A stretch of 64,000 bases of DNA from Membranipora membranacea (GCA_914767715.1 OU612070.1:12105501-12169500); one strand, 5' to 3'; numbered from the stretch's first letter, positions 35,401 to 46,387 are shown. Notes: generated from the sequence alone by a model not told the origin. Made by a program: numbers and translations.

Positions 35401-38400
35401 ACAACAGGTCTTATGCCATGCATAGATTCAGAGGTCTACAGAAGAAGTTATCGGCAGATCCTCATCTGGATGACAAATACAAAGAGTTTATGAAGGACAT
35501 AATCTCAAGGGGTGAAGCTCAACCATGCTCAACTACAGGAGAGGGCTGGTTCATACCTCCCCATGGCGTATTCCACCCTCAGAAACCAGGAAAGCTCAGA
35601 GTAGTTTTTGATTGTAGTGCTGTCTATCAAGGTCAATCACTCAATAAACAACTGCTCCAAGGTCCTGACCTTAACAACAATCTGGCAGATCTCCTCTGCA
35701 GATTCAGGAAAGACAAGAACGCAGTTACCTGCGACATCCAAAAGATGTTTCACCAGTTTCGTGTAACTGAAGATCACAGGAAGTTTATCAAGTTTGTGTG
35801 GTACGGAGATGGCACAGATGAGATTATCGACTACCACATGAACGTACACTTATTTGGAGCAACCTCTTCCCCAAGCTGCATAAGTTTCTGTGCAATGACT
35901 CGGATGTTGCACGAGTACTCGGATGTGACGGTCCATCTACCAAAGATCTGAGTTCTAACTCTGAGGTGAAGCGGGCACTTGGTCTCATATGGGATATATC
36001 TCAGGATATATTCAAGTTTGCCGACAAGTCTGACAAATCAAAGCCAATCTCTTGACGTGGAATACTGTCCACTGTAGCAGCTGTGTTTGACCCACTTGGA
36101 TTCTTAGGTCCATTAATTCTCAATGGCAAGCTGCTCATTCAGGAGATCTGTAAAGATGGAAAGAAATGGGACGATGATTTATCTGACACTCAAGTTAGTA
36201 AATGGAAGAAATGGTTAGCCAATCTGCCAGATCTCAACTTCTTCAAGGTACCCAGATGCTTCTTCAGCAAGGATCTGCAGTACAACGACACACTGGTGGA
36301 ACTACACATGTCTGCCGATGCTAGCTCATATGCCTATGGCACCTACGCATATCTGAGGATAATGGAACCATCGCTCACTCAAGTTTCTGTCTCGCTCGTC
36401 ATGTCTAAGTCTCGTGTTGCTCCACAGAAGGCAGTAACTATACCTCGGCTCGAACTACAAGCAGCCATACTCTCAGTTAAACTCTTGGACTTTCTACTAA
36501 GGGAGCTGAAATATCAGGACCTGAAAATCTATTTCTGGTCGGACTCTGAAACGGTTCTCGGCTACATAGCTAATGAAGCGAAGGCATTCCATACATTTGT
36601 CTGCAACCGTGTGCAGAGAATCAAGGACTCCTCATCTACAGAACAATGGCGTTACATTTCTACTAATAAAAACCCAGCAGATATAGTATCTCGAGGTGCC
36701 CCGGTGTTTCAACTATCCACTACATGGCTGCACGGCCCGGCCCGGAATTCCTATCAGATCCTGCTTTCAGTATGCTAGATCAACCAGTAAGGACATTCTC
36801 TATTAACGCTGGCGATCCAGAAATCAAGAAAGTCTTTGTACATGCTACATCTACAGAAAACAAGCATCAAATACTGCCACTATTTGACAAGTTCACCTGC
36901 TGGACGAAAGTCACAGCCATCATGAGCTACATTCTCAGGTTCGGATCACGACACAGAAAGGAAGATATTCATCCTAACAGCTCAACAGTGTTCATCACTA
37001 TACTCAAACTACTCGAGCAGTCATATTTCCCTGAGGAACTAGAAAAAACTACACTCAGACGTACCCCTCTCTAAGCGTCACCCACTTCTGAAACTAGACC
37101 CATTCATCGATGCAGAGGATGGACTCTTACGAGTATGTGGAAGGCTAGAAGATTCCCTAGGCTCCTATCATAGCAGACACCCAGTTATCATGCCTGGTTC
37201 AGCTCTTCTGACAAAACTACTTGCTCGCTATAAACATGCAGAAGTAGCTCACCAAGGAAAGCAAACAACCATGAAACATATTCGAGCTAGTGGTGTTTTT
37301 CTCTTTGGGCAAGGTGCTCGCATGCTGCCCACAATGATACACGATTGTGTGAAATGCATCCGTCTTCGAGGAAAACCTATGACTCAGAAGATGGCTACAC
37401 TACCTACCACCAGAACAGAACCCTCACCCCCCTTTACACATGTCGGAATGGACGTGTTTGGCCCCTTCAGCTGTAAGGATGGACGAAAGAAAAGCCAGAG
37501 GTATGGACTCATTTTCACATGCCTAGCAAGCAGAGGCGTTCATCCAGAGCTACTAGAGGATATGACAACTGACAGCTTTATCAACAGTTTCCGATGTTTC
37601 ACATCTATTCGTGGACCGGTACAGACACTTCTTTCCGATCAGGGTACCAACTTTGTAGGAGCAAGAAACGAATTCAAGAAATCACTAGAGGATATGATGG
37701 ACATCGATACCCAAACCTATTTGAAGTCTAAGCACTGTCAATTCAAATTCAACGTTCCTTCCGCTAGTCATATGGGCGGATGCTGGGAACGACTAACAAG
37801 AACAGTGAGGAACGTCATGAAAGGCATTCTCCTGGAACAATCATCATGTCGACTCAACTCAGCTAGTCTCCGGACACTACTATATGAATGTATGGCTATC
37901 ATCAACTCCAGACCACTAACAGAAGAGAAGCTGAATCAAGAAACCACAATAGAACCTCTCCCACTTACTCCTAACATGCTGCTCACTATGAAAGGACAAC
38001 CTCACTCATCACCACCAGGTGACTTCGATGAGCCTGATCTGTACTCTAGAAAAAGATGGCGGCGGGTGCAGTTCCTATCTCAACAATTCTGGTCACGATG
38101 GAGAAAGGAGTATCTGCATCATCTTCAATCAAGGCAGAAGTGTAGTTCCCCTCAGCCAAACCTTCAGCCTGGAGATGTTGTTTTGCTCACTGAATCGCAT
38201 CAACCCAGATGTGAGTGGAAGCTCTCGCTAGTAAATGCAGTCTACCCAAGCAAAGATGGTCTAGTACGTGAGGTGCCGCTGCATCTTGGCAATGGTCAGC
38301 TTCTTGACAGACCCATACACAAAATAGTCCTCCTACTTCCACATCAACAGCAACCTACCACTGACTAGAGAGAAAACTGCGTTTTCTGTTGGGGGTGTAA

Positions 38401-39142
38401 CCGTGGGAGTTGCGCGTGGCGTTAGAGGTCTGGTAATCGGTGTTATAGCATTGGCAAAGCCCACCATTGTCTAAAACTGCGTTCATGATGTTTTTACTGC
38501 TTTATCTAAGAAGCTTTCTTTCTAACTTTGAGTCATCGCTTTCAATACAATGGTGAAAGCTTTTTCACCAATTTAAAGCTTGTCACCTTTTCAACCATTT
38601 ACTGTCACTAGTCACCCAGACATTGGAAAGGATACATCTTTTAGCCAAGAGCTCTAATCAATATTCTAGATGTAATCCCGACTAGTCACCATTCATAATT
38701 GCTCACTATTGCTCACTATCGGATTTTCTATTCCCCCATAATGTGATTACCAGATCATTGGAGATAAATAAAATTCTTTGCACTCTTACACCTGTGTCAT
38801 TCACGGGATAAAACGGAAGTATTCGATACAATATTTATGATGGAATAGTAGTATGACCTTGTTAGATAAGAATGTTTACGAACCAAGACTCTATGCCATC
38901 AATATGAACATTTTGATCAATCGATGAATATGGTCAAGTTTCCTACGAGCAGATAAAGGCAAGTTGTCTGCTTATCAACAAAAAGACCGAATGACATGGT
39001 GGTCATCATAACCAACTTGTGTAGTTTATCCATATTTATCTATAAACATGGTATTGTACTTACTGAAAGCATCATCTTGATTCTTCTCTGCTGTATCTGG
39101 CATTACACTCAATTCACCCATCTGAATCTGTACCTCACCCAT
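26462..39142 (-). CDS. Nucleotidyltransferase (DUF294/GlnD-like) and TPR protein, three exons
   Basis: Exons are 39142-39064 (ATG start MGEVQIQMGELSVMPD, ends in phase 1), 29827-29676 (YNKGYLIEFKRDYYLHTK) and 29470-26462. Together they code for about 1079 residues. Residues about 205-225 read IGSLAKGEATPYSDLEYLFL, matching the GS...GE...SD.(D/E) motif of GlnD/DUF294-type nucleotidyltransferases, with Glu at the second acidic position. A region with KKELYRFPSILLLDLSILF follows, like the DUF294 C-terminal helical domain. The C-terminal 450 residues hold about seven kinesin-light-chain-type TPRs (pattern YG..H..IA..L.NLG..Y....Y..A...). It is probably a cytosolic scaffold. The substrate is unknown and catalysis is unproven. 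The frame ends at a TAG inside a TPR unit; TPRs continue in another frame just downstream. Confidence 0.85.
30244..30678 (+). repeat. 5' LTR of the BEL/Pao element
   Basis: 435 bp, TG...CA termini. The likely polyadenylation signal AATAAA is at 30615-30620. A 22-nt segment at 30577-30598 lies just upstream of it, near the probable U3/R border. No strong TATA box is seen. Confidence 0.95.
30577..30700 (+). promoter_or_regulatory. Candidate self-priming structure: LTR segment and adjacent primer-binding site
   Basis: The 22 nt at 30679-30700, starting at the first base after the 5' LTR, are the exact reverse complement of 30577-30598 inside the LTR. The loop is 80 nt. The primer-binding site of LTR elements normally sits at this place and pairs with a tRNA 3' end, typically beginning TGG; here it begins GTAATCACA. 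The LTR arm lies about 20 nt before AATAAA, where R should begin. The genomic RNA could therefore fold its own 5' end onto the primer site. Self-priming is known for the Tf1/sushi group; its use here is inference. Confidence 0.7.
31521..34796 (+). pseudogene. BEL/Pao Gag with N-terminal SAP-like motif, interrupted
   Basis: The natural ATG is probably at 31521 (MSLQQRFLDSLTRWSIPM). The first 44 codons include LKEELARLDQPYSGSKPQLV, which fits a SAP-type helix-extended-helix motif. An in-frame TAA at 31653-31655 cuts this off; the same frame is then open to 34796. A long Ser/Thr/Pro/Gln-rich repetitive segment (about 31850-33460) is followed by the DUF1759-like region (PIKLSGDIIDYPKWQSTFDL). Two CCHC knuckles come next (CHSCKSQDSHNTSDC, CFHCLRKGHSKDKC) and a third Cys/His cluster (CTRCDGDHATCHH). 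The Gag and protease frames overlap at 34726-34796. Confidence 0.85.
34726..35319 (+). pseudogene. BEL/Pao aspartic protease region (DUF1758-like)
   Basis: The frame is +1 relative to Gag and begins MILPVYVSSLENPEQEIL. The protease active-site region reads ALIDSMSDTSFI, with the D-S-x form seen in Pao-type proteases in place of the retroviral DTG or DSG. LLIGFNCP follows, then ETILGWSIVGG, the usual junction toward RT. The frame ends at 35319 shortly before RT continues in another frame from 35247. Either frame change could be a mutation, a base-call indel or, for Gag-protease, programmed shifting. Confidence 0.8.
35247..36080 (+). pseudogene. BEL/Pao reverse transcriptase, catalytic core deleted
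   Basis: The first part has GWFIPPHGVFHPQKPGKLRV and VTCDIQKMFHQFRV, which includes the first catalytic Asp. MNVHLFGATSSPSC follows. The segment that should carry the second catalytic motif YxDD is missing: right after GATSSPS the sequence continues, in a different frame, as LHKFLCNDSDVAR and RALGLIWDISQDIFKF, normally about 80 residues further on. An in-frame TGA at about 36054-36056 interrupts the following connection region (RGILSTVAAVFDPLG). This RT cannot be active. Confidence 0.85.
36083..37074 (+). pseudogene. BEL/Pao RNase H and connection, split by a frame change
   Basis: The frame 36083-36778 has the connection region FDPLGFLGPLILNGK and RNase H landmarks (LHMSADASSYAYGTYAYL, RLELQAAILSVKLLDFL, FWSDSETVLGYI, NPADIVSRG). 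It loses the correct frame near 36736; the continuation is the frame 36724-37074 (FLSDPAFSMLDQPVRTF). That frame in turn breaks near 37065, where the integrase frame takes over. Confidence 0.8.
37073..38368 (+). pseudogene. BEL/Pao integrase and C-terminal DUF5641-like region
   Basis: This frame is intact for about 430 codons. An H2C2 zinc region (HAEVAHQGKQTTMKHI...CVKCIRLRG) precedes the catalytic core, with the three acidic residues visible in GMDVFGPF, LLSDQGTNF and GGCWERLTR. The C-terminal part (FWSRWRKEYLHHLQSRQK, QPGDVVLLTE, YPSKDGLVREVPL) matches the DUF5641 domain common to Pao integrases. It ends 27 bp before the 3' LTR. It is the best-preserved part of the element, although it is disconnected from an intact upstream frame. 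Confidence 0.9.
38396..38830 (+). repeat. 3' LTR of the BEL/Pao element
   Basis: 435 bp, the same length as the 5' LTR, with about six substitutions and no length change seen. It is preceded by GTTGGGGG (38388-38395), a short and weak candidate polypurine tract. Confidence 0.95.
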
Positions 39143-39480
39143 GATTGATTAACTCTATTGCAACCTGGATTCATCCAACTCATCTGATACTTTGATAGTC
39201 TTCTGAGCTTGGGCTCTGGTGATTGGCAACCTGTAGTTTTGACTTGTCTGTAGCATAAAAATTTGAAAATACATCAGTGATGATCAGAAAGTTCATTAGT
39301 TGGTTATTATTATTATTATTTGGAGTTTCATGTTTTAACAGCAATGAATTGTTATAGATAAGAATAACAGAGAAGAATAAAAAGAAAAGAAAAGGGGGCT
39401 GTTTGGGCGTCGCTTCGGCTACTACTGAGCATCACCGTATTGATGCCATCATATATTACCTTTTCTTTGAAATATTGTGA

Positions 39481-40055
39481 TTAAATCCGATAACAGCTTA
39501 GAAACTTGAGATACAGCTTATTTCTGTAACAACACATTTGTATTCGTGCATGTGTTGTACCTGCTAGATTAATTACTGCTACATTTGATGTAGGGAATCA
39601 TAGGCATCGTTTATCCCCTCATAATCATTAATGCAGTGCTATGTTGTGATAAAACAATCATTAGAAGTTGTGGTCGATTATGACTTTGCTATGTGCATTA
39701 GTATTATTTCAGGTCTAGCAGTTGTAGATAAGGATAATTTCACCGCAGAGACTCCCATGACACCAGGCATGAAGCCGCCAAGGGAGTCATCAATACAGAT
39801 GTGAAGAAATACTTTTTCAATAATAGGGTTTTCAGAGCTGCTTGATTATTCTTGCCAACAGTCTATCGCACAAGCCCTGTAACACCGAGTCATTTTGAGA
39901 CATACCAAATTGTACCATATTAAATCTGACAACAGGTTAGAAACTTGAGATACAACTTATTTCTGTAACAACACATTGTATTTGTGCATGTGTTGTACCT
40001 GCTAGATTAATTACTGCTACATTTGATGTAGGGAATCATAGGCATCAATTATCCC
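39481..40055. repeat. Direct repeats of about 130 bp separated by 310 bp
   Basis: 39481-39610 and 39920-40045 share long identical stretches (for example TAGAAACTTGAGATACA and GTTGTACCTGCTAGATTAAT) with a few substitutions. The pair could be terminal repeats of a small non-autonomous element or a local duplication. The spacer has no coding potential that I recognise. Confidence 0.6.
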
Positions 40056-40541
40056 TATACCTTTTTCAATAATACTTTATATTCAGTAATAGGTATAGTA
40101 CTGCGTTGCTTCCTGCTTTGATAATGCGATTGTAAGTATTTGTCTGTATCTGTCTGTCTGTACATGTACTATTAATTCCGCTAAAACTAGGGAAGGTATA
40201 GGTAGAAGACATACTGTCAGCCATTTAGTGCGCTGGTTCTCAGTGCATCTTTTATGTAATATATCCTGATACAGATGGCATAGTAGTAGATTTTCAGCCA
40301 ATTTTTTAGCTCTGTGCTAGCAATCTCTAGGTTGATGGGCGTCCCTGTTTTGATAGGCTTTTATTTCTTGGCTGTGTAACTATCTCGTGCCCTGAAGCCC
40401 CAAAATTTTTGTACTAGTATGATCAATTTGGCAGGACAATACGATTGGCTCTAGCTGTTTTTTACGGTGTCCGTTTCAGAATTATCTGTGCTAGTTAAAT
40501 TTTGTACCTCTGTCCAGGAGGTTTCTCTGTCTCGCTCCTCT

Positions 40542-41040
40542 ATTCGCTAGCATTTTTACTGCCTATGCAGCTTCTGCTGAGTTCATCTGCACTGACGGTG
40601 TGTCCTAGATACTTCACTTCCCGTTTCGAAAGCTTACATTTGCTAGGTTTGAGTTTGAGATTAGTCTTCTGGATTCTCTCCTGAACTGTTGCGAATCTAG
40701 TAATTGGCTCCTGAAAGGTGTTGGTTACACGATCACGTCGGCAAGGTTCTGCGGCAGGGTGATCCACGTTAGTTCTTTCAAAACTTTCTCAATAAATCTC
40801 TCAAAAGTCATTGGAGCTAAGTCGAGGCCAACAGATAGCCTCATTGGTTTCCATAATCCACATTTGGTGACAAAGGCGGTTTCATTACTAGCGTCTTCAC
40901 TCATCAATTGCCATTATCCACTGACCAGGTCTAGGGCGCTGGAATACAGACTCCCTGAGAGTGGGTCCAGGCTGTCATCTATCCTAGGTAGCGGGTAAAT
41001 ACCTCTGATTGACCAGTCGTTGAGCCCTGTAGTCCAAGCA
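40542..41040 (-). mobile_element. Ty3/gypsy reverse transcriptase fragment
   Basis: Minus-strand pieces read IYPLPRIDDSLDPLSGS, then ALDLVSG, DASNETAFVTKCGLWKPM, PMTFERFIEKVL and finally NLKLKPSKCKLSKREVKYLG. These are successive blocks of a Ty3/gypsy RT. Frame changes and stops separate them, and the YxDD block is degraded. The fragment faces away from the plus-strand gypsy remnant that begins about 110 bp to the right. Confidence 0.75.
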
Positions 41041-41149
41041 TAGTTGGTAGATGCCATCTTCAGCATTTTCTGGCTGGTAGGAAACGACAAGGGTCAACAA
41101 CAGTAAAAGAAGGCTGCATTCGTGGACCATCAAGACCACCCGATACTGC

Positions 41150-44100
41150 TAGGTGGATGACCCAAAGAATGCGTTGCCCATGCTTGCGCCACCTCAGTTA
41201 AAGAAGGTTTCTGTTCAGAATAGATTTGCTGTGTTACAAGACTACATAAAAGTGACAGAGGAAGAACCGTTCCCGCTAGAGGAGCAGGATTACAAGGAAA
41301 CCCTCACTGAACGGCGGTCTAGACATAAAAATAAAAGCCGGCCAGAGCCTTCACTCAATACAGAGGAGAGCCTGATTGACGAAGAGAAAGGAGGTACACA
41401 ATACGCCCAAGACCGCATCCCTGACAATGGGCCACATCGGGACATGATTGGGGTAGCACGTTCCTTATCACTAGAACAATTCACTGTTGATGACGAGCCA
41501 GTCTGTCGTCCCCATCATGATAGTTATTTCATTGATAGAAAGATGGCCAAACAGCGGGTGAAGTTTCTGGTCCACACTGGGTGCACCACTTACTTTTTGT
41601 CATGATGTTATTGATAGGTTGCCTGCTACAGTCAGAGAGAACCTACAACAGACAGAAGGGGATTACGGGTGACAACAGATGGAAGCCCATTGAGATTTTA
41701 TGATGAATTGCGCCCGGAATGTAGGATACCTCACGTGGTGTGGAAAGATCCTAGGAATGCCTTTCTTAATCCAACAAAAATGTAGACTATCATTTACTGA
41801 TGCTCATCTGGAACTTGCAAGTGGTGATATCCTCACATATCTGAACAACACAGAAGTATCAATGACTTGCAAAGCGTCCCGCAGCATCCCAAGTACAGAT
41901 TCCAGGTTATGCTGAGCAACTCCTACCTGCATTCCTACCAAGGACACAATCACACACTGGCCACACAGGCCTTGTGGAAGGTTCACGTGATTGGCCACCT
42001 CTGGCCAGTAGCGTGAACGTTCCTGATGAAGTGTGGCGGATCTGGTGGAGGTGTATAAACCCCTCCGGTACAGAGCTGTTGGTACAACCTGGACAAGAGA
42101 TCGGGAAGTTCACCAGGGTGGATCCCCACCTAGTAGTTGAGGTCTGGTTTACTGAAAAAGGTGATGGTATACCGGGTTGCTCTTCCGTAACTCGAAAAAT
42201 AGGTGAAAAATCATCGAAAGACAATACCCCCAGTCATCTGCAAGAGCTGTTGAATGACACCAAGAACACTGGTCCTTTGGAAAGCAACAAGCACGGATAA
42301 AAGGCTTACTGCAACGATATAGTCAGATGTTTATTTCAGAGGTTGACAACCAGGGACACACAACATGATAGAACATGATATCCCGCTGATACCAGGAGGT
42401 AGGCCTATCCGGCAAACCGCTAAACGGTTTGGACCAGAAAAGTCGAAATACAAAAAGAGGACTTACTAAAGAAAGGAGTGATAGAACCAGGTTCAGGGGC
42501 CTGGAGTTCACCAGTGGTCCTAGTCAAAAAGAAAGATGACTCATGGCGCTTTCATGGTTCAAATGCCGTAACTCAACTAGACGGGTACCCGCTCCCTAGA
42601 ATTGATGAGAGCCTGGAGGCTTTATCCGGGAGTAAATATTTTAGCACTCTTGATCTGCTCCTGTGGTATTGGCAGGTACCATTGAGTGAGGATGCACAGG
42701 ACAAGGCTGCATTCATAACGTAGGAGGTCTATGGAAGTGGCAAGTTTTACCGTTTGACCTGACATCCGCTCAAGCCACCTTTTAAAGACTGATAGAATCC
42801 ATCTTCAGAAGCCTACACTTGAAGACTCTCCTACTCTATCTAAATGTTGTCATTGTCATAGGCCCTGACTTCACCACCCACCTAGAAAGGCGCAAAGTCC
42901 ACACTGTTTCGACGCCAAATTAAATATTTAGGGCATCTGGTTAGTGCCGAGGGTATTGCAACAGACCCATAGAAGATTGAGGCTGTAGAGAGTTGGCCTT
43001 AACCAAACAGGGTGGAAGACTTTCCGTCTTTTTTAGGCTTTGTCGGATATTATCGACAGTACATGGAGGGCTTTGCAACCATTGCACACCTGTTACATTT
43101 CCTTACAGGAAAGCAAATCCCATGGAATTGGACCCAAGAAGCAAAAATTAGCTTCAATGAGCTGAAAAAGAGAATGATCTCTGCTCCTATACTCGGTTAT
43201 TCCGACCCAATGCGACCCCGGATGCGAAAAATCACGGGGTTGGTTTCGTTTTGTCGCAGGAGCAGGACAAAAAAGCAAAGGTGATTGTTTGTTATAGCAA
43301 AACCTTGACCAGTGCGGGGAAGAAGTACTGTGTAACCCGCAAAGAACTGTTGGCTGTAATCCCTATCTTCATGGCCAGTTTTAAGGTACACACAGACCAT
43401 GCTTCCGTGATTTGGCTATGTCGATGTGTGGAACCCACGAGCCATGTAGCCAATAGCTGTTGTCAGAGTTCAACTACACCATCGAATACAGGCCAGGGAA
43501 AAGGCACGGTAATGCTGTTGGCCTGAGCCGTCTACCATGCAGTGACCGTTAACAGTATGCTCGCATCCAAAGTAGTCTACTGAACAAGAGGTTTTGGATG
43601 AGTGGGAAGCTTCAGGCTATGCATCAGTACATATTAATCAAGCAGAGATGTGTCCGCTAAATGATGAGGCGGATGGAAGAAAAGAGTATAGAGTTGCTGC
43701 ACTAAAGACGGACAGTGATATTGCTGTCCTGCCGAAACAGTCGAAAGGGGCTGTCTAAAGTATCAAGCTATAGAATCTGGATCGCAGGTCTCTCAGGCAG
43801 CATTGGATGAAGGCGACCAGGAACTGTGTGCATTGATTAGACACTGGTCGACTTTGTTCTTAGATGAGAAAGGAATCTTAGATTAACTGGCGTCGTCACG
43901 AGATGGCTAACAGTGGTGCCAACCGCACTACAGAATGCTTTCGCATAAACTGGTATTGGTATGGAATGGTGAGCATGGTGAGGGGGACCTGGACTATATG
44001 TGAGAACTGCCAGGCGGCTAAGCATAGTAAAGCCCCGGGCACCCCCGGAACCCGCCATTTGCACAGTGGTCGGCCACGGCAGTAGGTTGCCATAGATCTT

Positions 44101-45065
44101 GTCGGCCAATGCCATCAACACCGAGGGGTAATCAATGGATTTTAATCCTGAGTGAACATTTCACCCGAATGGTGGGAGCTTTGCACATACCTGATTCCGA
44201 AACACCTATCGTCGCCTCAGCATTACATGAACAGATATTCTTGTGCTTCGGAATCCCTGAACAGCTTAATGGAACCAGGGTACCCGATTTGAGCCAGAGT
44301 TGATGACAGAACTGTGGTTAATATAGGGAGTGAATACTCACACCACCCCTTACAGACCACAGGGCAATGGATTCATTATGTGCCGTACTATACTTATACT
44401 TATACTTATATTACAAAGAGAGAAAACCGGCTACCTGAACTACTAGCGTATGGTCAAATGGATGCGAGTTCCAGTGGTCATTGCCAATAATTATGCATTA
44501 GAGTTGGGGGAGCGAATGTCCATCGTACATGAGGAGCTAAGACTCAACCAAAAGTAGGCAAGGACAAAGGCTCAGAATGAGCCACCACCTTATGCAGTGG
44601 GCTACCGTGTTTTATTGGTAAATGATCAAAGAAGACAAGGTGAGATGGAGAAATTGAAGAAGTATGTGGGGCCATACACTATCAAAGGAGTACACCCAAA
44701 CCACACATATACCATAACACAAGGTGAACGAACATCGGTACAAAGTGGAGGGAGGTTGAAACCATTTATAGAACGCCCAAGCCTTGCTGGCAGGGCATTG
44801 GTGACGGCTGAGCTTCATCATCAGCGCTCAAGGAGGAGGGCTGGACAAACACCTAGACCTGCTGAAGAGGAAGTACCCGTTGAAGCAATGCCCGTTGAAG
44901 CGATGCCCGAGCCGCCTGAGGAGCCAGGTGAGATGGTTGTCTACAGAGTCCAATTGGATGAGGAAGATACTGCTACTGTGGATATTAAACAGGAATATCA
45001 GGAATGAATCCCAAAAGAAGAAACTGCCCCCACACAAAGCGCGGAGACTCAAGATATGCTACTAA
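41150..45065 (+). mobile_element. Decayed Ty3/gypsy retrotransposon
   Basis: The pieces run in pol order on the plus strand. They are a protease-like segment ending VKFLVHTGCTTYFLS (41153-41605), RT with WSSPVVLVKKKDDSWRF and YPLPRIDESLEALSG (42478-42723), and the RT thumb/RNase H (IKYLGHLVSAEGIA, FLGFVGYYRQYMEGFA, 42900-43290). RNase H (VCYSKTLTSAGKKYCVTRKE, 43251-43526) and integrase blocks (TICENCQAAKH, ILILSEHFTRMVGALHI, 43900-44300) follow, with a C-terminal tail (LKKYVGPYTIKGVHPNHTY, 44597-45007). Many stops and frameshifts separate the blocks. The protease active site has His where Asp is needed. No flanking LTRs were found. Confidence 0.8.
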
Positions 45066-45140
45066 GGTTAGGACACCTGGAGTCAATAAATGATGGATGC
45101 AATAGAAGGTGACCAGCTTATCTACAAAATTATTACCTGA

Positions 45141-45222
45141 AACTCTGGAGGAAAGGTAGTAACAAATAAGGAGGACTATAACTCTGGGGGAAAGGTAGTA
45201 ACAAGTAATGAGAACTATAAGG
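45141..45222. repeat. Two-copy tandem repeat, about 40-bp unit
   Basis: ACTCTGGAGGAAAGGTAGTA and ACTCTGGGGGAAAGGTAGTA begin two consecutive units that each continue with ACAA(A/G)TAA and end AACTATA or GACTATA. It lies just downstream of the gypsy pol remnant and may belong to its 3' untranslated region. Confidence 0.6.
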
Positions 45223-45918
45223 AAACCCTATAAAACACCATAAGGGAAATACTGATATGTTGCTGCCAGTAACTAACCATGTTCTTATTGTAGAAATGGC
45301 AAACGAGAATCAAAGTTCAGCTAGTGATGAAGAGTTGACGTATTGACACTGCTCACCCAGTTTGAGTCAACAACAGGAGAGAAAAAAGTACCATCAATGA
45401 ATTGGCAAGCACCAGCGAGCCCCTGACACCCCCACTCTCCAGTATGCTGAGGACACGGATGATGATGACGATGTGTGGAGGAGGGGACAACCGATTTCTG
45501 AAACTCACAAAAGACGGTTCTCATCATCATTTGTCAGAGGAGGAGAGAGGGGAGGTGGACATTGCCCCGCCCACCCCTGATGTTGATATTTTTGCCGGGA
45601 GACAGCATTGCCGGTACCCTCAGAGTGGCCTCGAGTCTACGACCCCCCCCCCCCACATTACCCAAACCCATACTCGGCGCCAACCAAACAAGAACCCCAG
45701 CACAGACCAGCTTGCCCCCGTCTCGGTTGAAAACACTGACATTGCCATTTAGGGGACTGAGTGGTCAACCAAAGGCTAGGGAAGCTGACACCGCCGTTGT
45801 TGCGAAGGCTCCTCTTCCAAAAATCTATTTTTCCTGGTAAAAAACAAGCAATGTCAAAGTGCCAAACTCTTTATCACTGGTTCTGGAGTGATAGGAGTGC
45901 TGGGCCGTGTTGAACTGG

Positions 45919-46387
45919 TCACAGGGCCGGAAAAGAGGTGTTTCCAGACAGCTTATTATTTGGCTGTCTGACTGCCAGTTCATTACCTCCAGGGGTGACT
46001 GGATTTGCTCTGGCTAGTCTGTCTGTTAGTTTGTCACACTCAATCCTTAGATGGCCCATGTTGCCACAGACGGGACAAGGTCCCTTCTGTGTCCGAGTTT
46101 GAGTAAACTGGGACATGGGTTGTTGAGTCAGCACTCTGATGACCTTCATCAGTAAAGATTTTCCTATTTCAATAGAAGTTATCCTCTCTTCTTAAGAATA
46201 CACTATAACCAATAACGTTAAAACACCTGTGTGTCTCGAAATGAAGAAATTCCTCTGTTAGTCCGACAGCTTCTGGTATGCTCTTGAATCTGACTGAGAG
46301 CCGCTGAGGGTAAAGTCTACTCTGGAATTTTTCCATGTCAGTCTGCATTTTAAAGCGTCTGATTTGCTTGGAGAGGTCTATATCCAT
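45919..46387 (-). pseudogene. Gag-like remnant with one CCHC zinc knuckle
   Basis: The frame 46149-45919 contains CPVCGNMGHLRIEC, a perfect C-x2-C-x4-H-x4-C knuckle. The adjoining frame 46387-46169 (QIRRFKMQTDMEKFQSRLYP) may be the preceding Gag part. Its left part recurs at 51320-51460 because of the tandem duplication. No pol follows on this strand. It is probably a piece of another LTR or LTR-like element. Confidence 0.45.

Larger units (their letters stand above)
30244..38830 (+). mobile_element. BEL/Pao LTR retrotransposon, full length but defective
   Basis: The element spans 8587 bp and is bounded by two 435-bp LTRs that start TGTAACC and end GATACA. Both sides are flanked by the 5-bp target duplication ATATT (30239-30243 and 38831-38835). 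Between the LTRs are Gag with a DUF1759-like region and zinc knuckles, a DUF1758-type aspartic protease, reverse transcriptase, RNase H and integrase, in BEL/Pao order. By eye the LTRs differ at about six positions (near 1.4%), so the insertion is fairly recent. It lies antisense within intron 2 of the nucleotidyltransferase-TPR gene; without it that intron would be about 640 bp. Coding capacity is broken by stops, frame changes and a deletion in RT. Confidence 0.95.

Noticed and set aside
45402-45840. Plus-strand overlapping frames rich in Pro, Thr and His
   Set aside because: Low-complexity sequence including a C run; no family pattern and no continuity with the gypsy pol upstream.
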